A stretch of 64,000 nt of DNA from Paraliobacillus quinghaiensis (GTDB taxonomy: Bacteria; Bacillota; Bacilli; Bacillales; Amphibacillaceae). Below are positions 16,820 through 26,130 of the stretch, one piece after another. The notes beneath the pieces were generated by a model. It ran no database searches. It worked only from the letters and a program-made list of their open reading frames with translations, and was not told the DNA's origin. The position numbers were made by a program, and so were the translations under genes. The stretch lies in NCBI RefSeq assembly GCF_003426025.1, contig NZ_QJSH01000004.1, forward strand, positions 169,742-233,741. Direction: 5' to 3'. Position 1 is the stretch's first letter. Each line of letters starts with the position of its first letter.

Positions 16820-17642
16820 AATATGGAAAGTGGTCAGGATGTGGGCCGATACGGTTGTCCTGATCTAACATATCAATTGCAGTCATATCTTCACTAGTTA
16901 ATGCAAAGTCAAATATTGCTGCATTTTCCTTTTGTCTTTTTTCATGAACAGACTTTGGAATAGAGACGATATCATTTTGATAGTGCCATCTTAAAATAAT
17001 CTGGGCAGGTGTTTTACTATATTTTTTTGCTAAGTTCTGTAAAGTTGGGTCGTCTAGATACTTCGCTTTTGCTATAGGAGACCATGCCTCTACTATTATG
17101 TCATGATTTTTACAGAATTTTCTTGTTTCAGTTTGTGCCAATTGCGGGTGTAACTCTATTTGGTTTATCATTGGTTTAATCTCTGACTCTTGAATTAAAT
17201 CATCCAAATGATGCGGAAGAAAATTACTCACACCTATCGCCTTTGCTTTTCCATCTCTATAAAATTTCTCTAATGCTTTCCACGTCTCTTTATATTTACC
17301 TGGAACTGGCCAATGAATTAAATAAAGATCGATATAGTCTAAGTTTAACTTTTCAAGGCTTTGATCAAAAGCATCTAATGTATTATGATAACCTTGCTGA
17401 TCATTCCACACCTTGGTTGTTACGAAAATTTCATCTCGTGGAACTCCACTATCTTGAATTGCCTTGCCAACACCTTCTTCATTTTGGTAAAAAGAAGCAG
17501 TATCAATGTGACGATAACCAAGTGCAAGAGCGGATTTAACTGCTTCATAAACACTTTCACCTTCTTCCATTTTGTAAACACCTAAACCTAAAACAGGGAT
17601 TTCAATACCATTATGCAAAGTAGCTGTTGTAGTTAAACTCAT
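16818..17642 (-). CDS. Aldo/keto reductase (YtbE/YvgN-like)
   Basis: A 274-residue NADPH-dependent reductase with the AKR (beta/alpha)8 barrel. The catalytic tetrad is visible: Asp in HIDTASFY, Tyr in the same motif, Lys in VTTKVW and His in YLIHWPV. The NADPH phosphate-binding motif IPKSVHEKRQKEN is near residue 230. Related Bacillus proteins reduce glyoxal and methylglyoxal; the natural substrate here is not known. The ATG at 17642 follows AAAGGAG at proper spacing; an upstream frame extension to 17675 lacks a ribosome site. Confidence 0.93.
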   Translation of the reverse strand: MSLTTTATLHNGIEIPVLGLGVYKMEEGESVYEAVKSALALGYRHIDTASFYQNEEGVGKAIQDSGVPRDEIFVTTKVWNDQQGYHNTLDAFDQSLEKLNLDYIDLYLIHWPVPGKYKETWKALEKFYRDGKAKAIGVSNFLPHHLDDLIQESEIKPMINQIELHPQLAQTETRKFCKNHDIIVEAWSPIAKAKYLDDPTLQNLAKKYSKTPAQIILRWHYQNDIVSIPKSVHEKRQKENAAIFDFALTSEDMTAIDMLDQDNRIGPHPDHFPY

Positions 17643-17714
17643 GGAAAAACTCCTTTCATTATCTATATCTTCCATTGTACTTTAATCCATGTCTAATTTA
17701 AAATAATTGAACCC

Positions 17715-17747
17715 AAAAAAGCAAAAGGCTTAAGCCCTTTGCTTTTG
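17715..17747 (-). terminator. Terminator after opuAA
   Basis: On the minus strand AAAGCAAAGGGCTT pairs with AAGCCTTTTGCTTT and runs into TTTTTT, closing the glycine betaine transporter operon. Confidence 0.8.
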
Positions 17748-17750
17748 ATT

Positions 17751-18986
17751 TTACTCTTCTGTTTTCTTTTCTTGATAATAACCATGGTATTCTTTGCTTT
17801 CCTCAATATCTTCTGCAACTAAACCTGATAGTACGTGAACTCGTAAGATTAGTCCTTCAAGTTTGTTTTCTTCATTAACTACAGCTAAAGGAAACTTAGA
17901 CTCAAGTGCTTTTGGTATAATGTCACTAACATATTCATCTTTACTTGCTTTTGTAATATTTGTATCAAGTACGTCTGCTAGTGTTTTTTTCTGTTTAATA
18001 CCATTTATAGCTGCATCTATTGTGACAATACCTTTTAGGTGACGACCTCGATCTACTACAAACACACTTGAAATACCATTTTCTCGCATTTCTTTTACAG
18101 CTACGTTTAAACCATCTTTCATTGAAACTAATGCATTTGGTTTTGTCATAACATGCTCGGCCTGTAATATCTTTGAACGATCAATATCCCGAATAAAGTC
18201 AGATATATAATCGTTAGCTGGTGCCTCAATTATTTCCTCTGGTGTTCCTACTTGTTCTACTTTACCATCCTTCATTACCGCTACACGGTCACCTAGCTTA
18301 AATGCTTCGTTAACATCATGGGTGATGAAGATAATTGTTTTCTTTAAACGATCTTGAATATCAAGTAACTCTAACTGCATATCTCTACGAATAAGTGGAT
18401 CTAACGCACTAAACGGTTCGTCCATTAATAAAATATCTGGATCATTAGCTAAGGCACGTGCTAAACCTACACGTTGCTGCATACCGCCAGATAGTTCATC
18501 CGGATACTTATCTCCATATCCTTTTAAACCAACTAAATCAATATTTTTTTGCGCTATTTTTTGACGTTCCTCTTTCGGTACGTCTTTTATCTCAAGACCA
18601 TACTCAACATTACCTAATATAGTACGATGATTAAACAAGCCAAAATGTTGAAATACCATTGCAATTTTATTCTGACGGAAATGATTTAACTCCGAGCCCG
18701 AATATTTGACTATGTCTTCTCCATCAACTTTTATTGCACCATCTGTTGGTTTATTTAACAAATTAAAACAACGGATTAATGTTGATTTACCACTACCGGA
18801 TAGACCCATTATAACAAAAATTTCGCCCTCATTAATTTCCATTGATGCATCATAAACACCAACAGTATGGTTTGTTTTCTTTAAAATTTCAGCTTTTGAC
18901 ATGCCGTCTTTAATCATTGGTATAACTGATTTTGGTTTTGGGCCAAAAATTTTAGAAACATGTTCAATTTGAATTTTCTTAGTCAT
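17751..18986 (-). CDS. opuAA: Glycine betaine/proline betaine ABC transporter ATP-binding protein
   Basis: This is the ATPase of the OpuA osmoprotectant importer. Walker A (GLSGSGKST, about residue 59-67), the signature LSGGMQQRVGLARAL (about 163) and Walker B ILLMDEPFSALDP (about 182) are intact. Two C-terminal CBS domains (about 275-400) act as ionic-strength sensors in this family. The ATG overlaps the opuAB stop (TAATG), so translation is coupled. The gene order on the transcript is binding protein, permease, ATPase, the reverse of the usual opuAA-AB-AC order. Confidence 0.96.
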   Translation of the reverse strand: MTKKIQIEHVSKIFGPKPKSVIPMIKDGMSKAEILKKTNHTVGVYDASMEINEGEIFVIMGLSGSGKSTLIRCFNLLNKPTDGAIKVDGEDIVKYSGSELNHFRQNKIAMVFQHFGLFNHRTILGNVEYGLEIKDVPKEERQKIAQKNIDLVGLKGYGDKYPDELSGGMQQRVGLARALANDPDILLMDEPFSALDPLIRRDMQLELLDIQDRLKKTIIFITHDVNEAFKLGDRVAVMKDGKVEQVGTPEEIIEAPANDYISDFIRDIDRSKILQAEHVMTKPNALVSMKDGLNVAVKEMRENGISSVFVVDRGRHLKGIVTIDAAINGIKQKKTLADVLDTNITKASKDEYVSDIIPKALESKFPLAVVNEENKLEGLILRVHVLSGLVAEDIEESKEYHGYYQEKKTEE

Positions 18987-19849
18987 TATTTAGCCCCCCT
19001 GTGTTTCTGAAATTTATCAGCTATTCCACCTGTAACACGGTCAATAATGATAGCTAAAAATACAATACTAATTCCCGCTTCAAAACCTAAAGCAATATCA
19101 ATTCGATTAATTGAAATCAATACTTGTTCACCAAGGCCCTGTGCACCAACCATTGACGCTATAACAACCATCGCTAAAGCCATCATTGTTGTTTGGTTTA
19201 CACCAGCCATTATGGTTGGTAAGGCTTGAGGTAATTGAACTTTCTTCAACATTTGTAAACGAGATGACCCAAAAGATTGTGCTGATTCGATAACTTCTGG
19301 ATCTACCCCCCTAATAGCTAGTTCGGTTAAACGAATAACTGGTGGTAGCGCATAAATTAATGTTGCAAATATAGCCGAAACATTACCCAATCCAAAGAAG
19401 AAAATTGCTGGAATTAAATAAACAAAACTAGGCATTGTTTGCATTGCATCTAAGATAGGACGCATGATGGTAGAAAAACCTTTACTAAATGACATTAAGA
19501 TACCTAGTGGTATACCGATTAATAAGCAAATAATTACCGCACTAAGTACAATTGATATTGTCATCATCATTTCTTCCCAAAGTCCAAAAGTTCCGATAAC
19601 AAAGATAAAAGCCCCATATAAAATACCTGATGACACTGACTTAATATACCATCCTAAAAGAAAGATTAAAAAAATAAATACCCACCAAGGTAAAATAAGT
19701 AGTAATCCTTCAATACCATTAATTATTCTTGATGAAATAAAAAATATTAAATCAAATAATGGATCTAATGTTGTATCTAAAAAATCAACAAAATCACTAA
19801 CATAATCTCCTAAATTACTTTGTATATTTGGAAAAATCCCCATAGGCAT
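18986..19849 (-). CDS. opuAB: Glycine betaine ABC transporter permease
   Basis: The 287-residue permease has an N-terminal extension and about seven transmembrane helices. The ABC permease EAA loop is visible as ESAQSFGSSRLQMLKKVQLPQALP (about residues 195-218). It forms the membrane channel of the betaine importer. The start region is unusual: the nearest good purine-rich site (GAGAGGTG and AAAAGG) is separated from the ATG by a small CTGCT/AGCAG hairpin, which could hide or bridge the ribosome site. A terminator and an R1 repeat separate it from opuAC upstream. Confidence 0.95.
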   Translation of the reverse strand: MPMGIFPNIQSNLGDYVSDFVDFLDTTLDPLFDLIFFISSRIINGIEGLLLILPWWVFIFLIFLLGWYIKSVSSGILYGAFIFVIGTFGLWEEMMMTISIVLSAVIICLLIGIPLGILMSFSKGFSTIMRPILDAMQTMPSFVYLIPAIFFFGLGNVSAIFATLIYALPPVIRLTELAIRGVDPEVIESAQSFGSSRLQMLKKVQLPQALPTIMAGVNQTTMMALAMVVIASMVGAQGLGEQVLISINRIDIALGFEAGISIVFLAIIIDRVTGGIADKFQKHRGAK

Positions 19850-19901
19850 GACTGCTTATATAGCAGCCTTTTCACCTCTCATTTCTTTATTTTATTTACT
19901 G

Positions 19902-20061
19902 ATAAAGTGAACCTTCAATCAGTGGGGGTTTTTGCCCTTCCCCCACTGATTGTTAGCTGAACCATTCGGGGTGTTAGCGTCCGTTTACTCCCACTTAACC
20001 AACTTTGATTTTTCTCGTTGTTTTGAAGTGGGAGTTTTACGGACGATTACACCGGGATAAA
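19902..20061 (+). repeat. R1 dispersed structured repeat, copy 1
   Basis: About 160 bases beginning ATAAAGTGAACC and ending CACCGGGATAAA. It has two hairpins: a short one (CAGTGGGGG/CCCCCACTG) and a long one made of nested stems GGTGT/ACACC, CGTCCGT/ACGGACG and CTCCCACTT/AAGTGGGAG. Five copies occur in the window, all in this orientation. This copy lies inside the opu operon between opuAC and opuAB, antisense to the transcript. There is no coding capacity. It resembles a non-autonomous mobile repeat; the family name is not known to me. Confidence 0.9.
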
Positions 20062-20089
20062 AAACAGCTGGCCCTTTAGACCAGCTATT
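20062..20089 (-). terminator. Terminator directly after opuAC
   Basis: On the minus strand AGCTGGTC/GGCCAGCT forms a hairpin followed by GTTTTTT at the very edge of R1 copy 1. It lies between opuAC and opuAB, so permease and ATPase expression would depend on read-through or a promoter downstream. Confidence 0.75.
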
Positions 20090-20093
20090 TACT

Positions 20094-21086
20094 TTATTCA
20101 ATTGCTTCTAAAACATCATTTGCTACATCTTCTGGAACCCACTGTGTCCATATATCCTGGTTTTTATTCATCCACCAATGTGCAGCTTCATCTGCATCTA
20201 CTTCATTTTCATTCATATAAACTAATGCTTCCTCAGTTAATGCACTACTTGTCTCATAATTACTCAAAAATTCCGTTACCTCTGGAGCTAGCTCTGGAAT
20301 ATCTTTGTGCACTGCAACAACTACGTCATTCGGTGGAAATTCTGTACCACGCGTTTCATTCCATGTATCTTCATCATATTCAGGTTCAGCCAACAATGTC
20401 AGGTCATACATTGCAGTAACAGCTGTTGGTGACCAGTAGTACCCAACCCATGCTTCACCTGAATTGTACGCGTCAGCTAGAGATGTAATAATAGCGGCAT
20501 CTGAACCTGGCATAAAGTTATTCATTGTTTCATCTAATCCATATGTTTCAAATTTTGCATCAATTTGTTCTGCTACTGCCCATCCACTAGGCGCATTAAG
20601 AATTCTTCCTCGTCCAGGATCTTCAGGGTCTTCAAATACCTCTGGATAGTTTTTTAAGTCTTCTACAGTTTCTAAGCCTGGTGCTAATGGCTCTATCCCA
20701 CGTTCTTCATCACCTTCAATTACATATGTTGGAACGTAGAGACCTTGTTCATTATCATCAAAGTTAACTGATAGCGTTTCAAATTCACCTGCTTCTGTTG
20801 CTTCTTCATAGACTTCTTTTATGTTATCCGTCCATACTTCCATATAGACATCGATATCTCCCTCACGTAAACCTTGAATTGTTGCAGCAGTTGAACCTGG
20901 TGTTACCTCTGTATCATAACCATAACCATTTTCAATAATTGTTTGTGCAACACTATTATGGAATCTAATACTATCCCAACCTGCATCAGCAAGTGTTATT
21001 GTATCAATTGTTTCTTCATTATCTCCCCCACAAGCTGCTAATAGTCCTAGCAATACAAGCGATAAAATCATAAGTACCTTTTTCAT
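20094..21086 (-). CDS. opuAC: Glycine betaine ABC transporter substrate-binding lipoprotein
   Basis: A 330-residue lipoprotein that captures glycine betaine at the cell surface. The signal peptide ends in the lipobox LLAACG (Cys near residue 20). The mature part is an OpuAC-type type II binding fold rich in Asp and Glu, with aromatic residues such as WVGYYWSP (about 215) that could form the quaternary-ammonium cage. The ATG at 21086 has an AAAGGGG site; the longer frame starting at TTG 21104 is less likely. It is the first gene of the operon. The 265 bases upstream hold no other gene. Confidence 0.95.
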   Translation of the reverse strand: MKKVLMILSLVLLGLLAACGGDNEETIDTITLADAGWDSIRFHNSVAQTIIENGYGYDTEVTPGSTAATIQGLREGDIDVYMEVWTDNIKEVYEEATEAGEFETLSVNFDDNEQGLYVPTYVIEGDEERGIEPLAPGLETVEDLKNYPEVFEDPEDPGRGRILNAPSGWAVAEQIDAKFETYGLDETMNNFMPGSDAAIITSLADAYNSGEAWVGYYWSPTAVTAMYDLTLLAEPEYDEDTWNETRGTEFPPNDVVVAVHKDIPELAPEVTEFLSNYETSSALTEEALVYMNENEVDADEAAHWWMNKNQDIWTQWVPEDVANDVLEAIE

Positions 21087-21351
21087 TTTGTTTCCCCTTT
21101 TCAATGTTTTATATATTTTTTAATATGAAATAAATCATATTATTCATATTTCCGATTACGCAACAAACTTAATTATAGTTTACTTATTAGTTAATTCCCA
21201 AATTCGATAAACAACAAGATTCAATGATTTACATTAAAAAAATAGCATCTCACACGAATAACTATGCCAGTGAAACATTTAAAGGGAAATACAGCATAAT
21301 ACGACACCATCTAACACATTTCCTATATTAACTGAAAATTCAATATAAAAA

Positions 21352-21396
21352 TAACCACCAATTGGAATAGCTTTTTTCCAATTGGTGGTTATTTAT
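21352..21396 (-). terminator. Terminator after the zinc-ribbon membrane protein gene
   Basis: A near-perfect AATAACCACCAATTGGAA inverted repeat lies directly downstream of the gene at 21399-21728. Apart from this, the roughly 310 bases up to opuAC show only AT-rich promoter-like sequence. Confidence 0.75.
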
Positions 21397-21398
21397 AT

Positions 21399-21728
21399 CT
21401 ATTTAGGTACTCGTCTTTCATATAAAAAATAAGCTGTCAAATGAATCATTACATTATAAAACGCAATCACACCTACTAACTCACCGCCCATTCCCAGTGA
21501 ATCTGTGGTGAGGAACCATATAGCTATTCCTAATAAAAAGACGAAGCGTATGTTACCTGCTACACCATTTACCGGTGTCCAAAAACTCCAAATAGTTCTT
21601 GTTTCTCTTTCTACTGTTTGATAACAAACATAATGATAAGGACGTATTCTAAACATATTACTTACTGTTACAAGTTGATCTCTTTTTTCGATTGGCTTCT
21701 GACAATATGGACATATAACTGGCTTCAA
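21399..21728 (-). CDS. Small zinc-ribbon membrane protein, function unknown
   Basis: A 109-residue protein with an N-terminal CPYC pair and a second Cys near residue 35 (YVCYQ), suggesting a partial zinc ribbon, followed by two transmembrane helices (about 58-75 and 80-103). No enzymatic motif is visible. It is a single gene next to a murG homologue on the same strand, with a 48-base gap, so the two could be transcribed together. I do not recognise the family. Confidence 0.75.
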   Translation of the reverse strand: MKPVICPYCQKPIEKRDQLVTVSNMFRIRPYHYVCYQTVERETRTIWSFWTPVNGVAGNIRFVFLLGIAIWFLTTDSLGMGGELVGVIAFYNVMIHLTAYFLYERRVPK

Positions 21729-21776
21729 TTTTTTCCTCCCACAAGCTTTGTGGTATTAATTTTCTATTATAAACCA

Positions 21777-22847
21777 CTATTTAGCTGTATCTTTAATTAT
21801 TTTAATTACTTTATCCTTTGCTTCATGACTCTCATACTTACGCATATTTTTTTGAAGTGTCTTACCTTCTTGTTTCAACTTTCGTAAAGCTTCAACTAAC
21901 TTTTCAGGTTTTAAAGTTTCTTCATCTAATACATGTGCATAACCTTGTTTTTCAAAAGAATCCGCATTTAATAGTTGATCACCTCTACTTGCTTGTCGAG
22001 ATAATGGAATTAAAAGCATTGGCTTTCTTAATGCCAGAAATTCAAAAATGGCATTAGCACCTGCACGTGATAAAACAAAATCCGTTGCTGCTAATAAATC
22101 AGGTAATTCATCATGAACATATTCAAATTGTGTATAACCTGCCATGTTAATTGTTTCATCAACATTATCTTTTCCACAAATATGAATGATCTCAAATTGT
22201 TTCGTTAATTCTTCTAGTTTTGTTCTTACTGCTTGATTGATCCGTTGTGCACCAGCACTTCCGCCCATAATAAGCAAAACAGGCTTCATCCCAGTTAAAT
22301 TCGCATACACAAGCCCCTTCTGTTTACTACCTTGTAAAAGTTCAGGCCGGACAACTGCGCCAATCCATTCTGCTTTCTTTTCTGGTAAATGTTGCATCGT
22401 TTCAGGGAATGTTGCAAGTATTTTTTTCGCAAAAGGCATCGCTAATTTATTAGCTAATCCCGGAGTAATATCTGACTCATGAATCACAGCTGGAATACGA
22501 CTCATCCGTGCTGCAATTAATACAGGGACCGAAACAAATCCTCCTTTTGAGAAAATTACAGTTGGCTTTATTTTTCTTAAAATACGATACGCTTGCTCAA
22601 TCCCAATTAACACTTTAAACGGGTCTTTAAAATTTTCCTTTGAAAAATATCTACGTAGTTTTCCCGTTTGAATTGGATGGTATGTAACACCTTGCAATCT
22701 CTCGATTAATTCACGTTCTATACCTGACTTTGAACCAATATAATCTATTTTCCATCCTTGCTCTTGAAAAGTAGGTATAATGGCAACATTTACCATTACA
22801 TGTCCTGCTGTTCCCCCACCAGTAAATACAATACGCTTATCAGTCAT
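21777..22847 (-). CDS. murG: MurG-type UDP-GlcNAc:undecaprenyl-PP-MurNAc-pentapeptide GlcNAc transferase (outside the dcw cluster)
   Basis: A 356-residue GT28 glycosyltransferase that makes lipid II at the inner membrane face. The N-terminal glycine-rich loop [10 protein letters not shown], the [12 protein letters not shown] motif (about residue 125) and the C-terminal donor-site motif [14 protein letters not shown] (about 260) are conserved. No mur, fts or div genes are nearby, so this may be a second, stand-alone MurG paralogue, as some Bacillaceae have. The ATG at 22847 follows AAAGGA; the longer frame start at 22874 has no ribosome site. Two R1 repeats lie just upstream. Confidence 0.88.
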   Translation of the reverse strand: MTDKRIVFTGGGTAGHVMVNVAIIPTFQEQGWKIDYIGSKSGIERELIERLQGVTYHPIQTGKLRRYFSKENFKDPFKVLIGIEQAYRILRKIKPTVIFSKGGFVSVPVLIAARMSRIPAVIHESDITPGLANKLAMPFAKKILATFPETMQHLPEKKAEWIGAVVRPELLQGSKQKGLVYANLTGMKPVLLIMGGSAGAQRINQAVRTKLEELTKQFEIIHICGKDNVDETINMAGYTQFEYVHDELPDLLAATDFVLSRAGANAIFEFLALRKPMLLIPLSRQASRGDQLLNADSFEKQGYAHVLDEETLKPEKLVEALRKLKQEGKTLQKNMRKYESHEAKDKVIKIIKDTAK

Positions 22848-22901
22848 TAATAAAATCCTTTCTTTTTCCCGCATGGGGAGTTCACTGCCGTTAATATAAG
22901 A

Positions 22902-23056
22902 AAAAGTGAAACTTCAATAAGTGGGGTCTTAGCCCTTCCCCCACTTATTGTTAGTTGAACCATTCGGGGTGTTAGCGTCCGTTTACTCCCATTTAAATAC
23001 TTTGATTTCCTCGATGTTTTTAATTGGGAGTTTACGGACGATTTCACCGGGATAAA
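22902..23056 (+). repeat. R1 dispersed structured repeat, copy 2 (divergent)
   Basis: The most divergent R1 copy, about 155 bases. In the first hairpin a C-to-A change in the left arm (AATCAG to AATAAG) is matched by a G-to-T change in the right arm (CTGATT to CTTATT), a compensatory pair that argues the fold matters. The left boundary is blurred (AAAAGTGAAAC). It lies 13 bases from copy 3, in tandem, between murG and the MATE gene. Confidence 0.88.
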
Positions 23057-23069
23057 TGGCACTATCTGC

Positions 23070-23228
23070 ATAAAGTGAACCTTCAATCAGTGGGGGTTTT
23101 TGCCCTTCCCCACTGATTGTTAGCTGAACCATTCGGGGTGTTAGCGTCCGTTTACTCCCACTTAAACAACTTTGATTTTTCTCGATGTTTTAAAGTGGGA
23201 GTTTTACGGACGATTACACCGGGATAAA
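23070..23228 (+). repeat. R1 dispersed structured repeat, copy 3
   Basis: A full-length R1 copy of 159 bases with intact ATAAA at both ends, arranged head-to-tail with copy 2. Its right end supplies a possible TTACAC -35 (23214-23219) placed 16 bases before a TATAAT at 23236-23241, so the repeat may contribute to the promoter of the downstream MATE gene. Confidence 0.9.
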
Positions 23229-23235
23229 ACTATGT

Positions 23236-23241
23236 TATAAT
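23236..23241 (+). promoter_or_regulatory. Candidate -10 element of the MATE gene
   Basis: TATAAT lies about 45 bases before the MATE start. A weak -35 (TTACAC) would fall inside R1 copy 3 with a 16-base spacer. Confidence 0.4.
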
Positions 23242-23286
23242 CCTTTTTATCCTCTAAAGGAATTTTAGCATAAAAGGATGACGTAT

Positions 23287-24651
23287 ATGTATGAAACGAC
23301 AACGATTAGGCAAAAAATAAATCTTTTTATTACCATTCTTCTTCCTATTTTAATCACGCAACTAAGTATGTATGCAATGAATTTCTTTGATACGATTATG
23401 TCAGGGAATGCTGGTGCGGAGCAATTAGCTGGTGTTGCAATTGGTTCTAGTTTATGGATCCCTATTTCAACTGGTATAAATGGTGTTCTAATTGCGATCT
23501 CACCAATGGTGGCACAATTACTTGGTGCCAAAAAGGAAAAAGATATTCCTGAAACTGTACGACAAGGAATCTATTTAGCCATCGGATTAGCAATTGTTGT
23601 TAGTGTCATTGGATTTTTCCTAATCAATCCAATATTACGAATTATGGATTTAGAAGCCGAAGTAAGTCATGTGGCTAAGTTTTATTTAATTACAATTGGT
23701 ACTGGTATTATTCCACTTTTTATTTTTAACTTACTTAGGTGCTATATTGATGCTTTAGGGCAAACAAGGATATCTATGTTTATCATTTTACTATCGTTAC
23801 CTTTAAACATTCTATTTAACTACATGTTTATTTTTGGTGAATTTGGTGCTCCTGCCTTAGGTGGTATTGGTGCTGGTGTAGCATCGTCCTTAACTTACTG
23901 GCTTTGTAACGGAATCGCTGTTTGGGTAATCTGGAAAGTACGACCATTTAGAAATCAACACATTTTTCGTAATTGGACACTTCCTTCGATTCGAGTCTGG
24001 TGGGAACAATTGCGGATTGGTGTTCCAATTGGCTTCTCTATGTTTTTTGAAGTAAGCTTTTTCTCAGCTGTTACACTATTTATGAGTGAATATAATACGT
24101 ATACCATTGCAGCACACCAAGCTGCACTTAACTTTGCTTCCTTTCTATACATGATACCACTCAGCATTGCAACCACTTTAACTATTGTAATCGGTTTTGA
24201 GGTTGGTGCAAATAGACAAAACCATGCTCGCACTTATTCCTTTATGGGAATCATTACTGGAGTCATCATTGCTTTTCTAGCAGGATTCATTCTATATGCT
24301 TTTGATGAACCAGTTGCGCGTCTTTATAACCAGAATCCTGAAGTTATTTCCTTAACCAAAAACTTCATTTTCTTTGCTATCTTTTATCAATTTGCTGATG
24401 CATTTGGCGCACCAATACAGGGTATTTTACGTGGATACAAGGATGTTGATGTTGCCTTTTGGATGTCACTTGTCTCGTATTGGTTAATTGGATTACCAAG
24501 TGGTTGGCTGTTAGCACAATTTACAACTCTAGGGCCTTATGGTTATTGGGTTGGGATAATTATTGGTTTAAGTGTAGGGGCAGTTGCATTAGTAATACGA
24601 ATGCTGTATTTACAGCGCAGGCTCTTACAAGAAAATCAGATTCAATCGTAA
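23287..24651 (+). CDS. MATE family multidrug efflux transporter
   Basis: A 454-residue, 12-helix cation-coupled exporter of the MATE (NorM/DinF) superfamily. The typical first-helix pattern (ILITQLSMYAMNFFDTIMSG) and repeated two-bundle layout are visible, with PxxxGxxLRG-type GAPIQGILRG near residue 375. It probably expels cationic drugs or metabolites; the substrate cannot be predicted. The ATG at 23287 is preferred because AAAAGG is properly spaced to it; the ATG at 23278 is too close. It is monocistronic. Confidence 0.93.
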   Translation: MYETTTIRQKINLFITILLPILITQLSMYAMNFFDTIMSGNAGAEQLAGVAIGSSLWIPISTGINGVLIAISPMVAQLLGAKKEKDIPETVRQGIYLAIGLAIVVSVIGFFLINPILRIMDLEAEVSHVAKFYLITIGTGIIPLFIFNLLRCYIDALGQTRISMFIILLSLPLNILFNYMFIFGEFGAPALGGIGAGVASSLTYWLCNGIAVWVIWKVRPFRNQHIFRNWTLPSIRVWWEQLRIGVPIGFSMFFEVSFFSAVTLFMSEYNTYTIAAHQAALNFASFLYMIPLSIATTLTIVIGFEVGANRQNHARTYSFMGIITGVIIAFLAGFILYAFDEPVARLYNQNPEVISLTKNFIFFAIFYQFADAFGAPIQGILRGYKDVDVAFWMSLVSYWLIGLPSGWLLAQFTTLGPYGYWVGIIIGLSVGAVALVIRMLYLQRRLLQENQIQS

Positions 24652-24655
24652 AGTA

Positions 24656-24686
24656 AAAGCACCTTTTTGAGAAAGGTGCTTTTTTT
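24656..24686. terminator. Bidirectional terminator between MATE and lipoprotein genes
   Basis: AAAGCACCTTT/AAAGGTGCTTT with TTTTTTT on the plus strand and an A-rich left flank. It ends the MATE gene and overlaps the stop codon of the converging lipoprotein gene. Confidence 0.85.
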
Positions 24687-25188
24687 ATGCTTGAAACGAT
24701 TTTGCCACTTTTACTAATTCAGTTTTCGTTACCGTGTTAGAGCCATTGTCACTATCAATCACTCCGGAACGGAATACTAATTTATAAGATATGCCCTCCA
24801 TACTCCAATAGAGTGTTTTTGCAAAACTATTATCAACATATGTACCACTTATCTGTTGATTAATCTCAACTGACTCTCCGCTAATATCCTCTGGAAAATG
24901 TCCGTCAACTGCTTGAAGGGTTAACAGATCGTTTTGACTTGAATAAAAGCTAATATCTAACGCTTCTTGATCTGTTCCAGTAATGATGTACTGATCAGAA
25001 ATAATAAACTCAACTTGAAATGGAAGAAATTGAGGTAATTGTGATTCAAATGACAAACTCTCCACTCTCTCATTTACTTCTGTTTTTTCATAATCATAAT
25101 AGCCCTCTGGAATGGATACTTGTTCTTGTTGTTTGCATCCAATTAATGCCAGGAAACTTATTAAGCAAAAAATAAGATACTTCCTCAT
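24685..25188 (-). CDS. Putative lipoprotein, function unknown
   Basis: A 167-residue secreted lipoprotein with a short signal peptide and lipobox LALIGC (Cys near residue 18). The mature part is a beta-rich domain with no family that I recognise. The ATG at 25188 follows GGAAGGAG at good spacing and gives a proper signal peptide; the frame is open to 25305 but that extension has no start signal. It lies downstream of a chelatase gene on the same strand, with a 146-base gap. Confidence 0.8.
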   Translation of the reverse strand: MRKYLIFCLISFLALIGCKQQEQVSIPEGYYDYEKTEVNERVESLSFESQLPQFLPFQVEFIISDQYIITGTDQEALDISFYSSQNDLLTLQAVDGHFPEDISGESVEINQQISGTYVDNSFAKTLYWSMEGISYKLVFRSGVIDSDNGSNTVTKTELVKVAKSFQA

Positions 25189-25334
25189 TATGACTGGTCT
25201 CTCCTTCCATACTCTAAACTTGTTGAATTTCACCCTATAGTTTAGACGAATGCAATTACGTTTATGTTGCAATTTTCCGCATAAAAATTTAATTTCAGAC
25301 ATCATTAATCAGTATTATGAATGATTATTATAGT

Positions 25335-26069
25335 TTAGTTATCAATCATTTTCACTCTGTTTTGTATGGCAATTTTAATGTTTTCATTAAAATCAATCGG
25401 ATCAATACACACAATTGAATTCTCATTAAACATTTGTTGAAACGCAGTAACTGTCTGCTCTATCTTCTCTGGGAAGGAATTAATAGAAAAGAAATGTGGA
25501 ACAACATAAATCACCTGATAATCTGTTTTAACTAATTCTTCTAGTTTGGCTTTAAAACTCGGTTCAGAAGTTTTTAAGTAAGAATCATAGACTGAAATAT
25601 CTTTTAATTCTTTTTGTAATTGTTCTGTAAAAAGTTGAAAAGTCTCACTTGCTTCCTTATATCTACTTCCATGCGAAACAAGTAATACAGCTTGTTTCTC
25701 CTTTGTCTCTATTTTCTTATTGAATATCCGATCTGCAGTATCAGTTATAAGCTGACTACTTGCAGCTAACGGTTCACCGATATGAATAGTAACATCTGGG
25801 TAAGTAAGTTGTGCACTATGTACTTGCTCCGGAATATCTTTGATAACGTGCACACCTGGTAAAAGAAATACAGGCATAAGGATAATTTCTGTTGCGCCTT
25901 TTTTTACACATTGTGCAATCCCTTCTTTAATATTTGGATCTGCTTCGAGGAATGCAACCTGCTGGATTTGCATATCAACTAGTGAACTTAGCTTTTCTAA
26001 TTCTAATCGCATCCTCTTATTTGTTTGTTCATTTTTGCTACCATGTGCTATGTAAAGAACTGCTTTCAT
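25335..26069 (-). CDS. sirB: CbiX/SirB-type sirohydrochlorin chelatase
   Basis: A 244-residue class II chelatase made of two CbiX repeats (about 1-120 and 125-240). Each begins with the expected HGS motif: YIAHGSKNE near residue 9 and LVSHGSRYK near 137. It inserts Fe2+ (siroheme) or Co2+ into sirohydrochlorin. No other siroheme or cobalamin genes (sirA, sirC, cob) are adjacent in this window, so the metal cannot be decided; siroheme is more likely in this group. It has a clear AAAGGAG site. Confidence 0.87.
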   Translation of the reverse strand: MKAVLYIAHGSKNEQTNKRMRLELEKLSSLVDMQIQQVAFLEADPNIKEGIAQCVKKGATEIILMPVFLLPGVHVIKDIPEQVHSAQLTYPDVTIHIGEPLAASSQLITDTADRIFNKKIETKEKQAVLLVSHGSRYKEASETFQLFTEQLQKELKDISVYDSYLKTSEPSFKAKLEELVKTDYQVIYVVPHFFSINSFPEKIEQTVTAFQQMFNENSIVCIDPIDFNENIKIAIQNRVKMIDN

Positions 26070-26130
26070 AATTTATCTCCTTTCATGGAACCCACTTTAA
26101 TATTAACAAACGAATAAGTATATACAAAGA

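Noticed and set aside
22847..23086. 79-codon frame on the minus strand
   Set aside because: It covers R1 copy 2 and part of copy 3; the peptide is only translated repeat.
23278..23286. Earlier start codon for the MATE gene
   Set aside because: The ATG at 23278 overlaps the end of the AAAAGG ribosome site; the ATG at 23287 has correct spacing.
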